Positions 1 through 5,969 of a stretch of 6,735 nucleotides of DNA are shown here, one piece after another. The translations under genes were made by a program, and so were the position numbers. The stretch comes from JBNJEM01 sp051745935 (GTDB lineage Bacteria; Planctomycetota; Planctomycetia; Pirellulales; Pirellulaceae), in assembly GCA_051745935.1 (NCBI GenBank), contig JBNJEM010000446.1, positions 1 to 6,735 of the forward strand, written 5' to 3'. The notes below the pieces were generated by a model that had not been told where the DNA came from, searched no databases, and saw only the letters and a program-made list of their open reading frames with translations. Every line of letters begins with the position of its first letter. The first letter of the stretch is position 1.

Positions 1-301
1 CTCGCTGTCCCCCCACCTTGCCGCCTGGTCGCCTGACATCGCGTCTTCCGGCGGCCATCACGCTTTACAAATGCTTGGCCAAGCTCGCAAACCCACGGCG
101 AAAATCAGAAAAATCAGCGAGAAAATCAGCATGTCTGCTTTCGTGCTCCGACACGGTCATACAAGGTGTCCGACGCGACAACGAAGACGACAAACGCGTG
201 TCGGGACCCGAACAACGAGGTGGTAAGAGATGCGCAACGGGCGTATTCTTGCAAGCATCATTTCCGGTACGAATCGGGGAATCCTCGGCCGGACCGACGG
301 T
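1..301. other. Gene-poor left edge
   Basis: I find no supportable gene here. Open frames on both strands have protein-unlike composition, rich in Arg, Ser and Pro, and match no family I recognise. The right part is the region downstream of the histidine kinase stop codon. It contains three short direct repeats (101-129) and an inverted repeat that crosses the kinase stop. A gene ending or starting beyond the left edge cannot be excluded. Confidence 0.5.
101..129. repeat. Three short AAAATCAG direct repeats
   Basis: The octamer AAAATCAG occurs at 101-108, 110-117 and 122-129, so the spacings are 9 and 12 bases. The copies are exact but short and AT-rich, in an otherwise GC-rich stretch. They could be a protein-binding cluster or simple low-complexity sequence. 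Nothing adjacent decides between these. Confidence 0.4.
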
Positions 302-311
302 TCAACCGTCG
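295..311. terminator. Inverted repeat across kinase stop codon, possible terminator
   Basis: CGACGGTT (295-302) and AACCGTCG (304-311) are perfect inverted copies around one central base. As RNA the stem would be about 6 bp with a small loop. It overlaps the TGA of the kinase gene (302-304, minus strand). No T-run follows in the direction of kinase transcription, so it is not a classical intrinsic terminator. It may only stabilise the transcript 3' end or be chance. Confidence 0.25.
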
Positions 312-2116
312 CCCGACCCGTCCGATTCGCTTGGGTCCGGAGCGGCGGGCAGGTGAATGAAAAACGTACTCCCCTCGCCGGCCGTGCTCTCGACGTCGGC
401 ACGGCCGCCGTGGGTTTGGGCGATGTGTTTGACGAGCGACAGGCCCAGGCCCGTGCCGCCCAATTCGCGGCTGCGGGCGCGATCGACGCGGTAGAACCGT
501 TCAAAGATGCGCGGCAGGTGCTCGGCCCCGATGCCGCAGCCCTGGTCTTCGACGCGAATGACCACCCCCTCGGCGTCATGTCCGGCGACGAGGCGGATTG
601 TAGCGCCCGGCGGGCTGTACTTCACGGCGTTATCAACCAGGTTAACCACTGCCTGCTCCAGCAGGGGGGCGTTCCTTCGGGCGACCAGGTCTCGGTCACA
701 CTGAATGTCCAGGCGGATCCGCTTCTCGTCGGCCTTCATCCGGCAGGCCTCGGCGGCCGCTTCGAGCACCTCGCGGACGGGGCCCGGCTGAAGGACGATC
801 TCGGCCTTCTCGGCCTCCTGCTCGATGCGGGCGAGCGTCAGCAGGTCCTCGATGATCGAGTTAAGCCGATCGGCCTGCCTGGCGACGATCCGCAGGAACC
901 GCTCGGCGTCGGCCGGATCGGCGGCCGTGCCGTCGAGCAGGGTCTCGACAAAGCCCTTAATCGAGGTGATTGGCGTGCGCAGTTCGTGGGAGACATTGGC
1001 CACGAAGTCGCGGCGGATGTTTTCCAGCTCCTGCAACCGCGTGACGTCGTGCAGCACGATAACGGCGCCTAGGGGGCGGTCCTCAGCCTCGCGGAGCACG
1101 GTTCCCTGGGCGTGAAGCAGCCGCTGCCGACCGTCGCGGCCGATGATGGTCAGGCCGCCGGAATGGGACTGGCGGCGGGCCAGCACGTCGGCCGCCAGAC
1201 GCTGAAGCTCGACGTTGCGCACCATCTCCGGCAGCGTGCGCCCCGCCGCCGTGTCGGTCTCGCAGCCGAACAGCCGAGCGGCGGCCTGATTCAGGCTGAT
1301 GATCCGCTGTCGGCCGTCGATGGCCACCACGCCCTCGACCATGCTCGAGAGGATCGCCTCCCGCTCGTTGCGCTGCTGGAGGACGTCTCCGATGCGGGCG
1401 TCGAGTTGGGCGGCCAACTCGTTCATCGTCTCGGCCACCTCGGCCGCTTCCCGGGAGGCGGGAATGGGGAGTCGGTACCGCAGGTCGCCGCGGGCGAGGT
1501 GTTCGGCGCCGCGGCGGATTTCCTCGACCGGACGGGCCACCCAGCTTGCCATCCAAAGGCTCACTCCGGCGGCCAGCAGCGCCGCCACCACGGCACCGCC
1601 GATGAGCCGGCGATGGATAGCCCGAACCGTCCGCAGCACGTCGACCGAGGCGAGCGCCGTTCGCACGATGCCCCACGTGCGATCGTCGTGCCGGATGAGC
1701 ACGGCCACGTATACCATCTTCTGAAGAAGCGTGTTGCTGTAGCGGGTGGCCGTGCCGAACCCTTCGGCCAGGGCCCGGCGGATCTCCTCGCGGCCAGCGT
1801 GGTTGTCCATCAGTTCGGGGGTTTCGAGCGAGTCGGCCACCACCTCGCCATCGGGCAGGACCACGGTGATGCGGGTGTCCGCCTTGTTGCCCAGTTCCTT
1901 GCAGACGGCGTCGAGGCCGGCGTGGTCGCCGGACGCCAGCCGGCTGCGGACCGTTTCCTCAGTCGCGTGGGCGACATCGCGCAGCGTCTCCACAGTCCGC
2001 TTGTGGTAGAACTGTTGCGTCGCCGACACGGCGTAAAGCCCCACCGCCGCCAGGGAAGCCAGGGTGATCGCCAGGTACGTGGAATAAAGCCGCCAGAGCA
2101 GCCGCCGGGAGCGCAT
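302..2116 (-). CDS. phoR: PhoR-type membrane sensor histidine kinase
   Basis: This 604-residue protein should autophosphorylate a histidine and pass the phosphate to the neighbouring regulator. Visible parts in order: a membrane helix at about 10-31; an extracytoplasmic sensor at about 32-170 with a PDC/Cache-like stretch (VVADS near 92-96, MDNH near 103-106, YVAV near 136-139); a second helix at about 171-194; HAMP at about 191-243; a PAS domain at about 250-360 (SSMVEGVVAIDG, then LNQAAARLFG); the H-box FVANVSHELRTP with His377; the N-box with Asn496; a G1 box DQGCGIG at 524-530; an F-box near 537-542; and a G2 box GGTGLGLS at 553-560. All kinase motifs are intact. The gene lies 50 bases downstream of the regulator on the same strand, so co-transcription is likely. 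The architecture fits PhoR, but no pst or phoU gene is in view, so phosphate as the signal is inferred. A ResE/WalK-like role remains possible. The ribosome-binding site is weak. Confidence 0.93.
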   Translation of the reverse strand: MRSRRLLWRLYSTYLAITLASLAAVGLYAVSATQQFYHKRTVETLRDVAHATEETVRSRLASGDHAGLDAVCKELGNKADTRITVVLPDGEVVADSLETPELMDNHAGREEIRRALAEGFGTATRYSNTLLQKMVYVAVLIRHDDRTWGIVRTALASVDVLRTVRAIHRRLIGGAVVAALLAAGVSLWMASWVARPVEEIRRGAEHLARGDLRYRLPIPASREAAEVAETMNELAAQLDARIGDVLQQRNEREAILSSMVEGVVAIDGRQRIISLNQAAARLFGCETDTAAGRTLPEMVRNVELQRLAADVLARRQSHSGGLTIIGRDGRQRLLHAQGTVLREAEDRPLGAVIVLHDVTRLQELENIRRDFVANVSHELRTPITSIKGFVETLLDGTAADPADAERFLRIVARQADRLNSIIEDLLTLARIEQEAEKAEIVLQPGPVREVLEAAAEACRMKADEKRIRLDIQCDRDLVARRNAPLLEQAVVNLVDNAVKYSPPGATIRLVAGHDAEGVVIRVEDQGCGIGAEHLPRIFERFYRVDRARSRELGGTGLGLSLVKHIAQTHGGRADVESTAGEGSTFFIHLPAAPDPSESDGSGDG

Positions 2117-2166
2117 TGTGTTGTGGTCTTCTGTAAGGATTTCGACCTATCCAGCGAGGCGGGAAG

Positions 2167-2856
2167 CTATTCCTTGAAGCGGTAGCCGACGCCGCGGACG
2201 GTTTCAACGTACGCGCCGGCATCCCCCAACTTCTTCCGTAGCCCGACGATCTGCACGTCGATCGACCGGTCGGTGACAATGTCCTCGCCGCCGTGGATCG
2301 CCTCGGCGATTTGGTAGCGGGTGAAAACCCAGCCGGGCCGCCCCACCAGGAAATGCAGCACGCGGAACTCGGTCGGCGAAAGCGAGACCGGCTCCCCCGC
2401 TCGAAGCACCTCGTGACGCCCGGGATGGATCCAAAGTTCGTGAATCTTGATCGGTTTCTCGGTGGAGGCCGGTTCATCGAAAGCCGTCCGGCGGAGCACG
2501 GCGCGGATCCGGGCCAAGAGCACCCGCGGGCTGAAGGGCTTGGGCACGTAGTCGTCGGCCCCCACTTCCAGCCCACTGACTACGTCGGCCTCCTCGCCCT
2601 TGGCCGTCAGCATCACGATGGGCACCTGGCCGGTTTCCGGGTCGCCCTTGATACTGCGGCACACGTCCAGACCGCTGATACCCGGCAGCATCAAGTCAAG
2701 AATGATCAGGTCGGGAACCGACGATCGCACCGCCTCCAACGCCTCTTCGCCGGACGCCACGCAGCGGATTGCGTAACCCTCCTTGGCCAGGTTGCAGCGG
2801 ACGAGCTCCTGAATATCCTTCTCGTCCTCGACAAACAGAATTCTCTGGCGGACCAT
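2167..2856 (-). CDS. phoB: PhoB/OmpR-family response regulator
   Basis: This 229-residue cytoplasmic transcription factor should be phosphorylated by the kinase encoded just downstream. The receiver domain spans about 4-120. Acidic residues E10 and D11 bind metal, D54 in LIILDLMLPG is the phospho-acceptor, T84 is the switch residue, and K106 lies in YVPKPF. The C-terminal winged-helix DNA-binding domain covers about 131-228. It shows LSPTEFRVLHFL, the recognition-helix segment TDRSIDVQIVGLRKKLG, and the family-typical ending VRGVGYRFKE. I chose the ATG at 2854-2856 because the receiver fold begins right after it (MVRQRILFVEDE), with purine-rich AAAGAA sequence upstream. An in-frame ATG at 2917-2919 would add 21 residues (KELKKPKEPKET and so on) encoded by a short repeat tract, and is less likely. 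Family membership is clear. The name phoB is inferred from similarity and from the PhoR-like partner. Confidence 0.92.
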   Translation of the reverse strand: MVRQRILFVEDEKDIQELVRCNLAKEGYAIRCVASGEEALEAVRSSVPDLIILDLMLPGISGLDVCRSIKGDPETGQVPIVMLTAKGEEADVVSGLEVGADDYVPKPFSPRVLLARIRAVLRRTAFDEPASTEKPIKIHELWIHPGRHEVLRAGEPVSLSPTEFRVLHFLVGRPGWVFTRYQIAEAIHGGEDIVTDRSIDVQIVGLRKKLGDAGAYVETVRGVGYRFKE

Positions 2857-2859
2857 GGT

Positions 2860-2910
2860 TTCTTTGGGTTCTTTGGGTTTTTTGAGTTCTTTCCCGTGGC
2901 CTTCCGTGGC
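2860..2910. repeat. Short tandem repeats in the regulator leader
   Basis: On the plus strand TTCTTTGGG occurs twice back to back (2860-2868, 2869-2877), and CCGTGGC occurs at 2894-2900 and 2904-2910. Read on the minus strand this is a CCACGGAAGGCCACGG stretch followed by CCCAAAGAA units, directly before the regulator start codon. It resembles the degenerate CCACGGAAGG-type intergenic repeats that I recall from environmental planctomycete and related genomes. That resemblance is from memory. The tract supports the downstream start at 2856. Confidence 0.5.
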
Positions 2911-2963
2911 TTTCTGCAAACGCCGGCTTCTTTCAGGGGATTCTGGCCGGCGAATGTCCCGTT

Positions 2964-2992
2964 ACTATAGCACGCCGCTCCAGTCATGCCCA
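2964..2992 (-). promoter_or_regulatory. Candidate sigma-70-type promoter for the regulator-kinase operon
   Basis: On the minus strand, TGGGCA (2987-2992; 4 of 6 to TTGACA) and TATAGT (2964-2969; 5 of 6 to TATAAT) are separated by 17 bases. The predicted transcript start near 2957 would leave a leader of about 100 bases before the ATG at 2856. Position and orientation fit. It rests on consensus matching only. Confidence 0.45.
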
Positions 2993-3028
2993 CGGCCGCC
3001 GTTCGGCCATAGCGCCATCTGCAACCGG

Positions 3029-3046
3029 ATTTAACGGATATCTAAC
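3029..3046 (-). promoter_or_regulatory. Pho-box-like direct repeat, possible regulator site
   Basis: On the minus strand GTTAGAT (3040-3046) is followed after four bases by GTTAAAT (3029-3035), a period of 11. A weaker third copy, GTTGCAG, lies at 3019-3025. Two 7-bp direct repeats with a 4-bp spacer is the layout bound by PhoB/PhoP-type OmpR regulators, which suggests autoregulation. The sequence is not the E. coli CTGTCAT consensus, and the site lies 36 bases upstream of the candidate -35 rather than overlapping it. Confidence 0.3.
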
Positions 3047-3119
3047 ACTTGGCTCACTGCAAGAACCGGCCTCCGGTCGGAGGGCGGGCGATCGGCTGAG
3101 GATCCGCAAGCCTCAAATC

Positions 3120-3314
3120 TCAATCCAATCTCAACGATCCCAGGTAGCAGGTTCCGACGATCGGAGGCATCGAAGCGCTATCGATCCGGTCGTGGCGTGT
3201 CGCGGACGCATGCCGTGGAACCCTTCTATCCGATGCTCCGGAGCCTAATTGGACAGCGCCACTTGGGTACTTCGCAGCAGTCCCGTTCCGGTGGCTCGTT
3301 GGTTTGGTAACCAT
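3120..3314 (-). CDS. Possible small hypothetical protein, 64 residues
   Basis: I do not recognise this product. The case for it is an ATG at 3312-3314 with a strong AAGGAAGG ribosome-binding sequence (3320-3327), five bases upstream. The case against is its composition: rich in Arg, Ser, Gly and His, with no hydrophobic core, signal peptide or known motif. It lies upstream of and co-directional with the regulator operon and ends about 70 bases before the Pho-box-like repeat. A longer start at 3374 exists but lacks a comparable binding site. It may be a chance ORF in a GC-rich intergenic region. Confidence 0.2.
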   Translation of the reverse strand: MVTKPTSHRNGTAAKYPSGAVQLGSGASDRRVPRHASATRHDRIDSASMPPIVGTCYLGSLRLD

Positions 3315-3390
3315 AACGACCTTCCTTTGCACGCCATCATCATTTTTCCCGCCCCGCCGGAGACGGCACACCACTCGACGATTCCGTAAG

Positions 3391-3417
3391 TTGTGAAACC
3401 ATTTAATCGCCTATACA
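3391..3417 (+). promoter_or_regulatory. Weak candidate promoter facing the DUF1559 operon
   Basis: TTGTGA (3391-3396) and TATACA (3412-3417) each match 4 of 6 consensus bases, with a 15-base spacer, shorter than the optimal 17. If used, transcription would begin around 3424, about 450 bases before the DUF1559 start, and the leader would include most of the structures described nearby. I saw no better plus-strand candidate closer to the gene. Confidence 0.2.
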
Positions 3418-3468
3418 GGACCGGTGGGCCTAAAGTTTGCCTCCCCAACGCTTTGCGTTCATCGGTCC
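3418..3468 (+). ncRNA. Potential branched RNA element
   Basis: GGACCGGTG (3418-3426) can pair with CATCGGTCC (3460-3468) over 9 bp with one G-U pair. Inside it, AACGC/GCGTT (3447-3451 and 3455-3459) forms a 5-bp hairpin with a TTT loop, and a short GGC/GCC hairpin can form at 3427-3441. The result resembles a small three-way junction. I do not recognise a known riboswitch or RNA family. Such a fold can arise by chance in GC-rich DNA. Confidence 0.25.
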
Positions 3469-3593
3469 AGCCACGGTGGCGCTGTCTATCTCACGTCGTC
3501 GTACGACCTAAATCGAAAACATGGAGAACTAACCTCCGTTTCATTCTCGCCTAACAGCCGGCTGCAATAATCCCGGCAACGCGGATGGACGGT

Positions 3594-3658
3594 AGGTGAA
3601 GAGTGAGGTGGAGGGCTCGGTGGAAGCCCTCAACATTCATCCCGGAGGCGTGTCACCT
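3594..3658 (+). ncRNA. Nested hairpin in the upstream leader region
   Basis: A perfect 7-bp stem GAGGGCT/AGCCCTC (3611-3617 and 3625-3631, loop of 7) sits inside a longer-range 6-bp pairing AGGTGA/TCACCT (3594-3599 and 3653-3658). No T-run follows, so this is not a terminator. It may be part of a structured 5' leader if transcription begins upstream. No known family is recognised. Confidence 0.25.
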
Positions 3659-3818
3659 TCGGGCTAGACGCTGCGCTGGGACTTCAACCACGAAGGAAAT
3701 GGAAAGATGAAACAAGCAGGACGCTTGCAGCGCTGGGGGTTTGGAACACTTTCTATCGGAAAGGAGGAGAAGAGGTCTTGTTAGCGGCTGTAAGTTTCAA
3801 TCGTCACGAGTAGTTGCC

Positions 3819-3857
3819 GTTGCACACTGAGTGCAGCTTGTTTTGTTTTTTGTTTGT
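3819..3857 (+). terminator. Hairpin plus T-rich tract, terminator or attenuator before DUF1559
   Basis: GTTGCAC (3819-3825) pairs with GTGCAGC (3831-3837) through 7 bp with one G-U and a 5-base loop. A 20-base tract with 16 T (3838-3857) follows directly. This is the shape of an intrinsic terminator, although the T-run is interrupted by G residues. It ends immediately before the GAAAGGA ribosome-binding site (3858-3864), so it may attenuate transcription of the operon or end a short upstream transcript. Confidence 0.45.
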
Positions 3858-3872
3858 GAAAGGACCGTCAGT

Positions 3873-4997
3873 ATGTTTGTAGTTTTCAGATCGAAGCCAG
3901 CAAGGGGGCACGCGTTCACGCTCGTGGAGCTCTTGGTGGTGATCGCCATTATTGGGATTCTGGTCGCCTTGCTCTTGCCCGCCGTCCAGGCGGCCCGCGA
4001 AGCCGCGAGGCGATCGCAATGTTCGAACAACCTGAAGCAACTCGCGTTGGCTCTGCATAATTACCATGACACCCACAACACCCTTCCCTACCGCCAAGGC
4101 GGTACGGGCCAGAAAGATCCCGCCGAAGGCGGGCCGGGAAACGGGAACGCGGCTAGCGGTTTTATCTGTCTCTTGCCGTTTTTCGAACAGACGGCACTTC
4201 ATGATCAGATTGCCGCGGACGGCTATGGACCGCGACCTTGGGACGCCAATTATCAACACTGGCAGGTTGGTATCGACACACTGGTGTGCCCTTCCGATAG
4301 CGCTCCCGAAACGATCCACGACCACTGGTACGGCAATCATGAGGGACGAACGAACTACAACTTCTGCGGTGGGGATTGGATTCCGGAGATCGGCTATGAT
4401 CCCGCCGATCGTGAACCACGTGGCATCTTCGGATTCCGCACATCAACCCGTTTTCAGGACATCCATGACGGGACGAGTAATACGATCGCGCTCTCCGAAC
4501 GCTGCTTCAGCCAGGAACCTGGGCAAGTAATTGGAAATATCGCCGTGGACTATTCGATCACGGGACTGCGTGAAAACCCTTCCTCGTGCTACACCTCAGT
4601 TGGTCCCAGTGGAACGTATTATGGCGTACCATTCACGCGCCGGCTGGGGCTTAGTTGGGCGAATGGAAATCCTTACTTCTCGGGACACAACACGATCCTT
4701 CCCCCGAATAGCCCCTCGTGCGCGCCGAGTTCATGGGCGGGCAACGGCGGGATTTTGCCCCCGACCAGCCGCCATCCTGGTGGCGTGCACGCGGCTTTCG
4801 CCGATGGATCCGTCCACTTTATCACGGAAACAATCGACGCCGGGGATCTGACGAGCCCCGTGCCGCTGACCGGTGGCGCTCCCGATGCGGGGGGCGGTCA
4901 TGGGTACTACACCGAGGCGCGCTTCGGTGGCAGCCCATATGGCGTGTGGGGAGCATTGGGGTCTAAGTCCGCTGGCGAGCCAACAGGGAGTTTTTAA
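3873..4997 (+). CDS. DUF1559 family protein with type IV pilin-like N-terminus
   Basis: This 374-residue protein has the classic planctomycete DUF1559 form. An N-terminal class III (prepilin-type) signal, HAFTLVELLVVIAIIGIL, is followed by LLLPAVQAAREAARRSQC and the conserved NNLKQLALALHNYHD. Glu19 takes the +5 position if processing occurs before Phe15, with Ala14 at -1 instead of the usual Gly. The C-terminus has the expected HPGGVHAAFADGSVHF (about 301-316) and a closing WGALGS motif. The predicted helix would anchor the protein in the membrane with a periplasmic or external globular domain. The family is strongly expanded in planctomycetes and has no established function; pseudopilin-like structures are a guess. 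I chose the ATG at 3873 because GAAAGGA (3858-3864) lies eight bases upstream. An earlier in-frame ATG at 3831 lies inside the hairpin. The stop overlaps the next start. Confidence 0.93.
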   Translation: MFVVFRSKPARGHAFTLVELLVVIAIIGILVALLLPAVQAAREAARRSQCSNNLKQLALALHNYHDTHNTLPYRQGGTGQKDPAEGGPGNGNAASGFICLLPFFEQTALHDQIAADGYGPRPWDANYQHWQVGIDTLVCPSDSAPETIHDHWYGNHEGRTNYNFCGGDWIPEIGYDPADREPRGIFGFRTSTRFQDIHDGTSNTIALSERCFSQEPGQVIGNIAVDYSITGLRENPSSCYTSVGPSGTYYGVPFTRRLGLSWANGNPYFSGHNTILPPNSPSCAPSSWAGNGGILPPTSRHPGGVHAAFADGSVHFITETIDAGDLTSPVPLTGGAPDAGGGHGYYTEARFGGSPYGVWGALGSKSAGEPTGSF

Positions 4998-5461
4998 TGC
5001 ACTTTGAAATGCAATGCAAGAGGCATGGAACCGGCTTCTACGCGCTGAGTCTCGCCTGCGCACTGAGCCTCGTCGGCTGCTCTTCGGACGATCGTCCGGA
5101 AGGGGTTTCGGTGAGCGGAATCGTGACCTACCAAGGGCAACCGGTGGACGGGGCCGACGTGGCCTTCTCGCCTCTCGAGGGGAGCGGGGCCGGGGGCTTC
5201 GCTCGAACCGATGCCGAGGGACAGTTCGAGCTTTCCTCTCGGAACACCTCCGCCGGAGTCCTACCGGGGGCCTACCGAGTTAAGATGAGCAAGATCTCGG
5301 TCAAATCGGACTGGACCCAAGAGCAGGATCCGGGGGTTCGTCCAAAACAGACGGAAACTTCGGAACTGCCGAAACAGTACGCCGGCTTCGCCACATCCGG
5401 GCTCACCGCCGAAGTCGTCGCTCAAGAGGAGAACGAGTTCCAGTTCGACTTGAGCAACTAA
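4997..5461 (+). CDS. Small lipoprotein with carboxypeptidase-regulatory-like domain
   Basis: This 154-residue protein starts with a lipoprotein signal: a short charged N-terminus, a hydrophobic stretch at 14-27, and lipobox LVGC with Cys28 as the predicted lipidated residue. The mature part, from about 36 to 100, carries VSGIVTYQGQPVDGADVAFSP, a TDAEGQFEL turn, and LPGAYRVKMSK. This is the pattern of the carboxypeptidase-regulatory-like/transthyretin-like beta-sandwich found beside DUF1559 genes in planctomycetes. The start codon overlaps the previous stop by one base (TAATG), and AGGGAG (4985-4990) serves as ribosome-binding site, so translation is probably coupled to DUF1559. The protein is likely anchored at the cell envelope. 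Its role is unknown. Adhesion to or folding of the partner is only a guess. Confidence 0.88.
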   Translation: MHFEMQCKRHGTGFYALSLACALSLVGCSSDDRPEGVSVSGIVTYQGQPVDGADVAFSPLEGSGAGGFARTDAEGQFELSSRNTSAGVLPGAYRVKMSKISVKSDWTQEQDPGVRPKQTETSELPKQYAGFATSGLTAEVVAQEENEFQFDLSN

Positions 5462-5503
5462 CTTTGTCACTAGCCTTGTCAGAAGACGGCACAGCCTTCA
5501 CCG

Positions 5504-5533
5504 GCCCCTTCTCCCGCGTGTGGGAGAAGGGGC
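5504..5533. terminator. Perfect 12-bp hairpin after the lipoprotein gene
   Basis: GCCCCTTCTCCC (5504-5515) and GGGAGAAGGGGC (5522-5533) form a perfect 12-bp stem with a 6-base loop, 42 bases after the lipoprotein stop. No T-run follows, so it may act as a Rho-independent-like block, an mRNA-stabilising hairpin or a copy of a dispersed palindromic repeat. The CCTTCTCCC/GGGAGAAGG core is a type I recall as common in bacterial intergenic repeats. It could serve both strands. Confidence 0.5.
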
Positions 5534-5969
5534 ACAAGGCGCCGGTTACCCCGCCTGTTTCTCTATCGTCTGACAGCATCGTCTGGTAGCGTCCCGCGGT
5601 GTGTTGCGACTTTGGGGTTCGGCGGATCGAGACGCTCGCGCCCCGCCGCTCTCCATCTTAGGACAGGTCCTTAGCCAAACGCCGCGCCCCGGGCGGTTCT
5701 GAAACCGAATACGCAATCGCGAATAAGGAAAAACCGAAATGACAGATCTGTTCTCTTGCCGAATATCGGGAGCGAAAAAGGGCAGCCGGGCCGTTTACGT
5801 CACGCAATGAACATGTGGTTACCCACATGAACCGTGATATCGCTACGTATCCGAAACGAACAAATTGATACGACAGGACTTTCACCTGCTAGCCTGAGTT
5901 TCCTAGTTATCGTCGCGCGTTCTCATAACCAAAAATGCTGCAATAGGTTACGTCGAGTCATTTGTTACC
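5534..5969. other. Gene-poor stretch between operon end and transposase remnant
   Basis: No convincing gene is present. It contains an 8-bp direct repeat ATCGTCTG (5565-5572, 5578-5585), a perfect 18-base hairpin at 5812-5829, and a 23-codon plus-strand ORF (5739-5810) with AAGGA (5725-5729) nine bases upstream. That ORF has no recognisable product. The outer end of the insertion element to the right should lie somewhere here, but I could not identify a terminal inverted repeat or a target duplication. Confidence 0.45.
5812..5829. repeat. Perfect 7-bp inverted repeat with 4-base loop
   Basis: CATGTGG (5812-5818) and CCACATG (5823-5829) flank TTAC. The sequence is an exact hairpin in an otherwise featureless region between the lipoprotein operon and the transposase remnant. 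It could be a binding site or hairpin linked to the mobile element. No T-run follows on either strand. Confidence 0.4.

Larger units (their letters stand above)
3069..3868. other. Long intergenic region between divergent operons
   Basis: About 800 bases between the two divergent operons hold no confidently recognised gene. Features I can see are a small minus-strand ORF with a good ribosome-binding site, a weak plus-strand promoter, a foldable element at 3418-3468, 10-bp palindromes GTCGTACGAC (3498-3507) and CAGCCGGCTG (3555-3564), a nested hairpin at 3594-3658, and a hairpin with T-rich tail at 3819-3857. A 25-codon plus-strand ORF (3707-3784) with a purine-rich upstream stretch is also present but has no other support. 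Transcripts of the DUF1559 operon may start far upstream and carry a long leader. Confidence 0.5.

Noticed and set aside
230..2185. Long plus-strand open frames opposite the histidine kinase (280 and 357 codons)
   Set aside because: They are antisense to a kinase with all motifs intact, and their translations resemble no family. They are GC-rich shadow frames.
2293..2970. Plus-strand frame of 225 codons opposite the response regulator
   Set aside because: It overlaps a complete receiver and winged-helix gene on the other strand and shows no motif of its own.
3418..3565. Possible integron attC or known riboswitch
   Set aside because: No paired RYYYAAC/GTTRRRY core sites flank the structures, and no conserved riboswitch core was recognisable.
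4066..4966. Alternative frames inside DUF1559
   Set aside because: DUF1559 has intact N- and C-terminal signatures, and the other frames have Arg/Ser-rich shadow composition.
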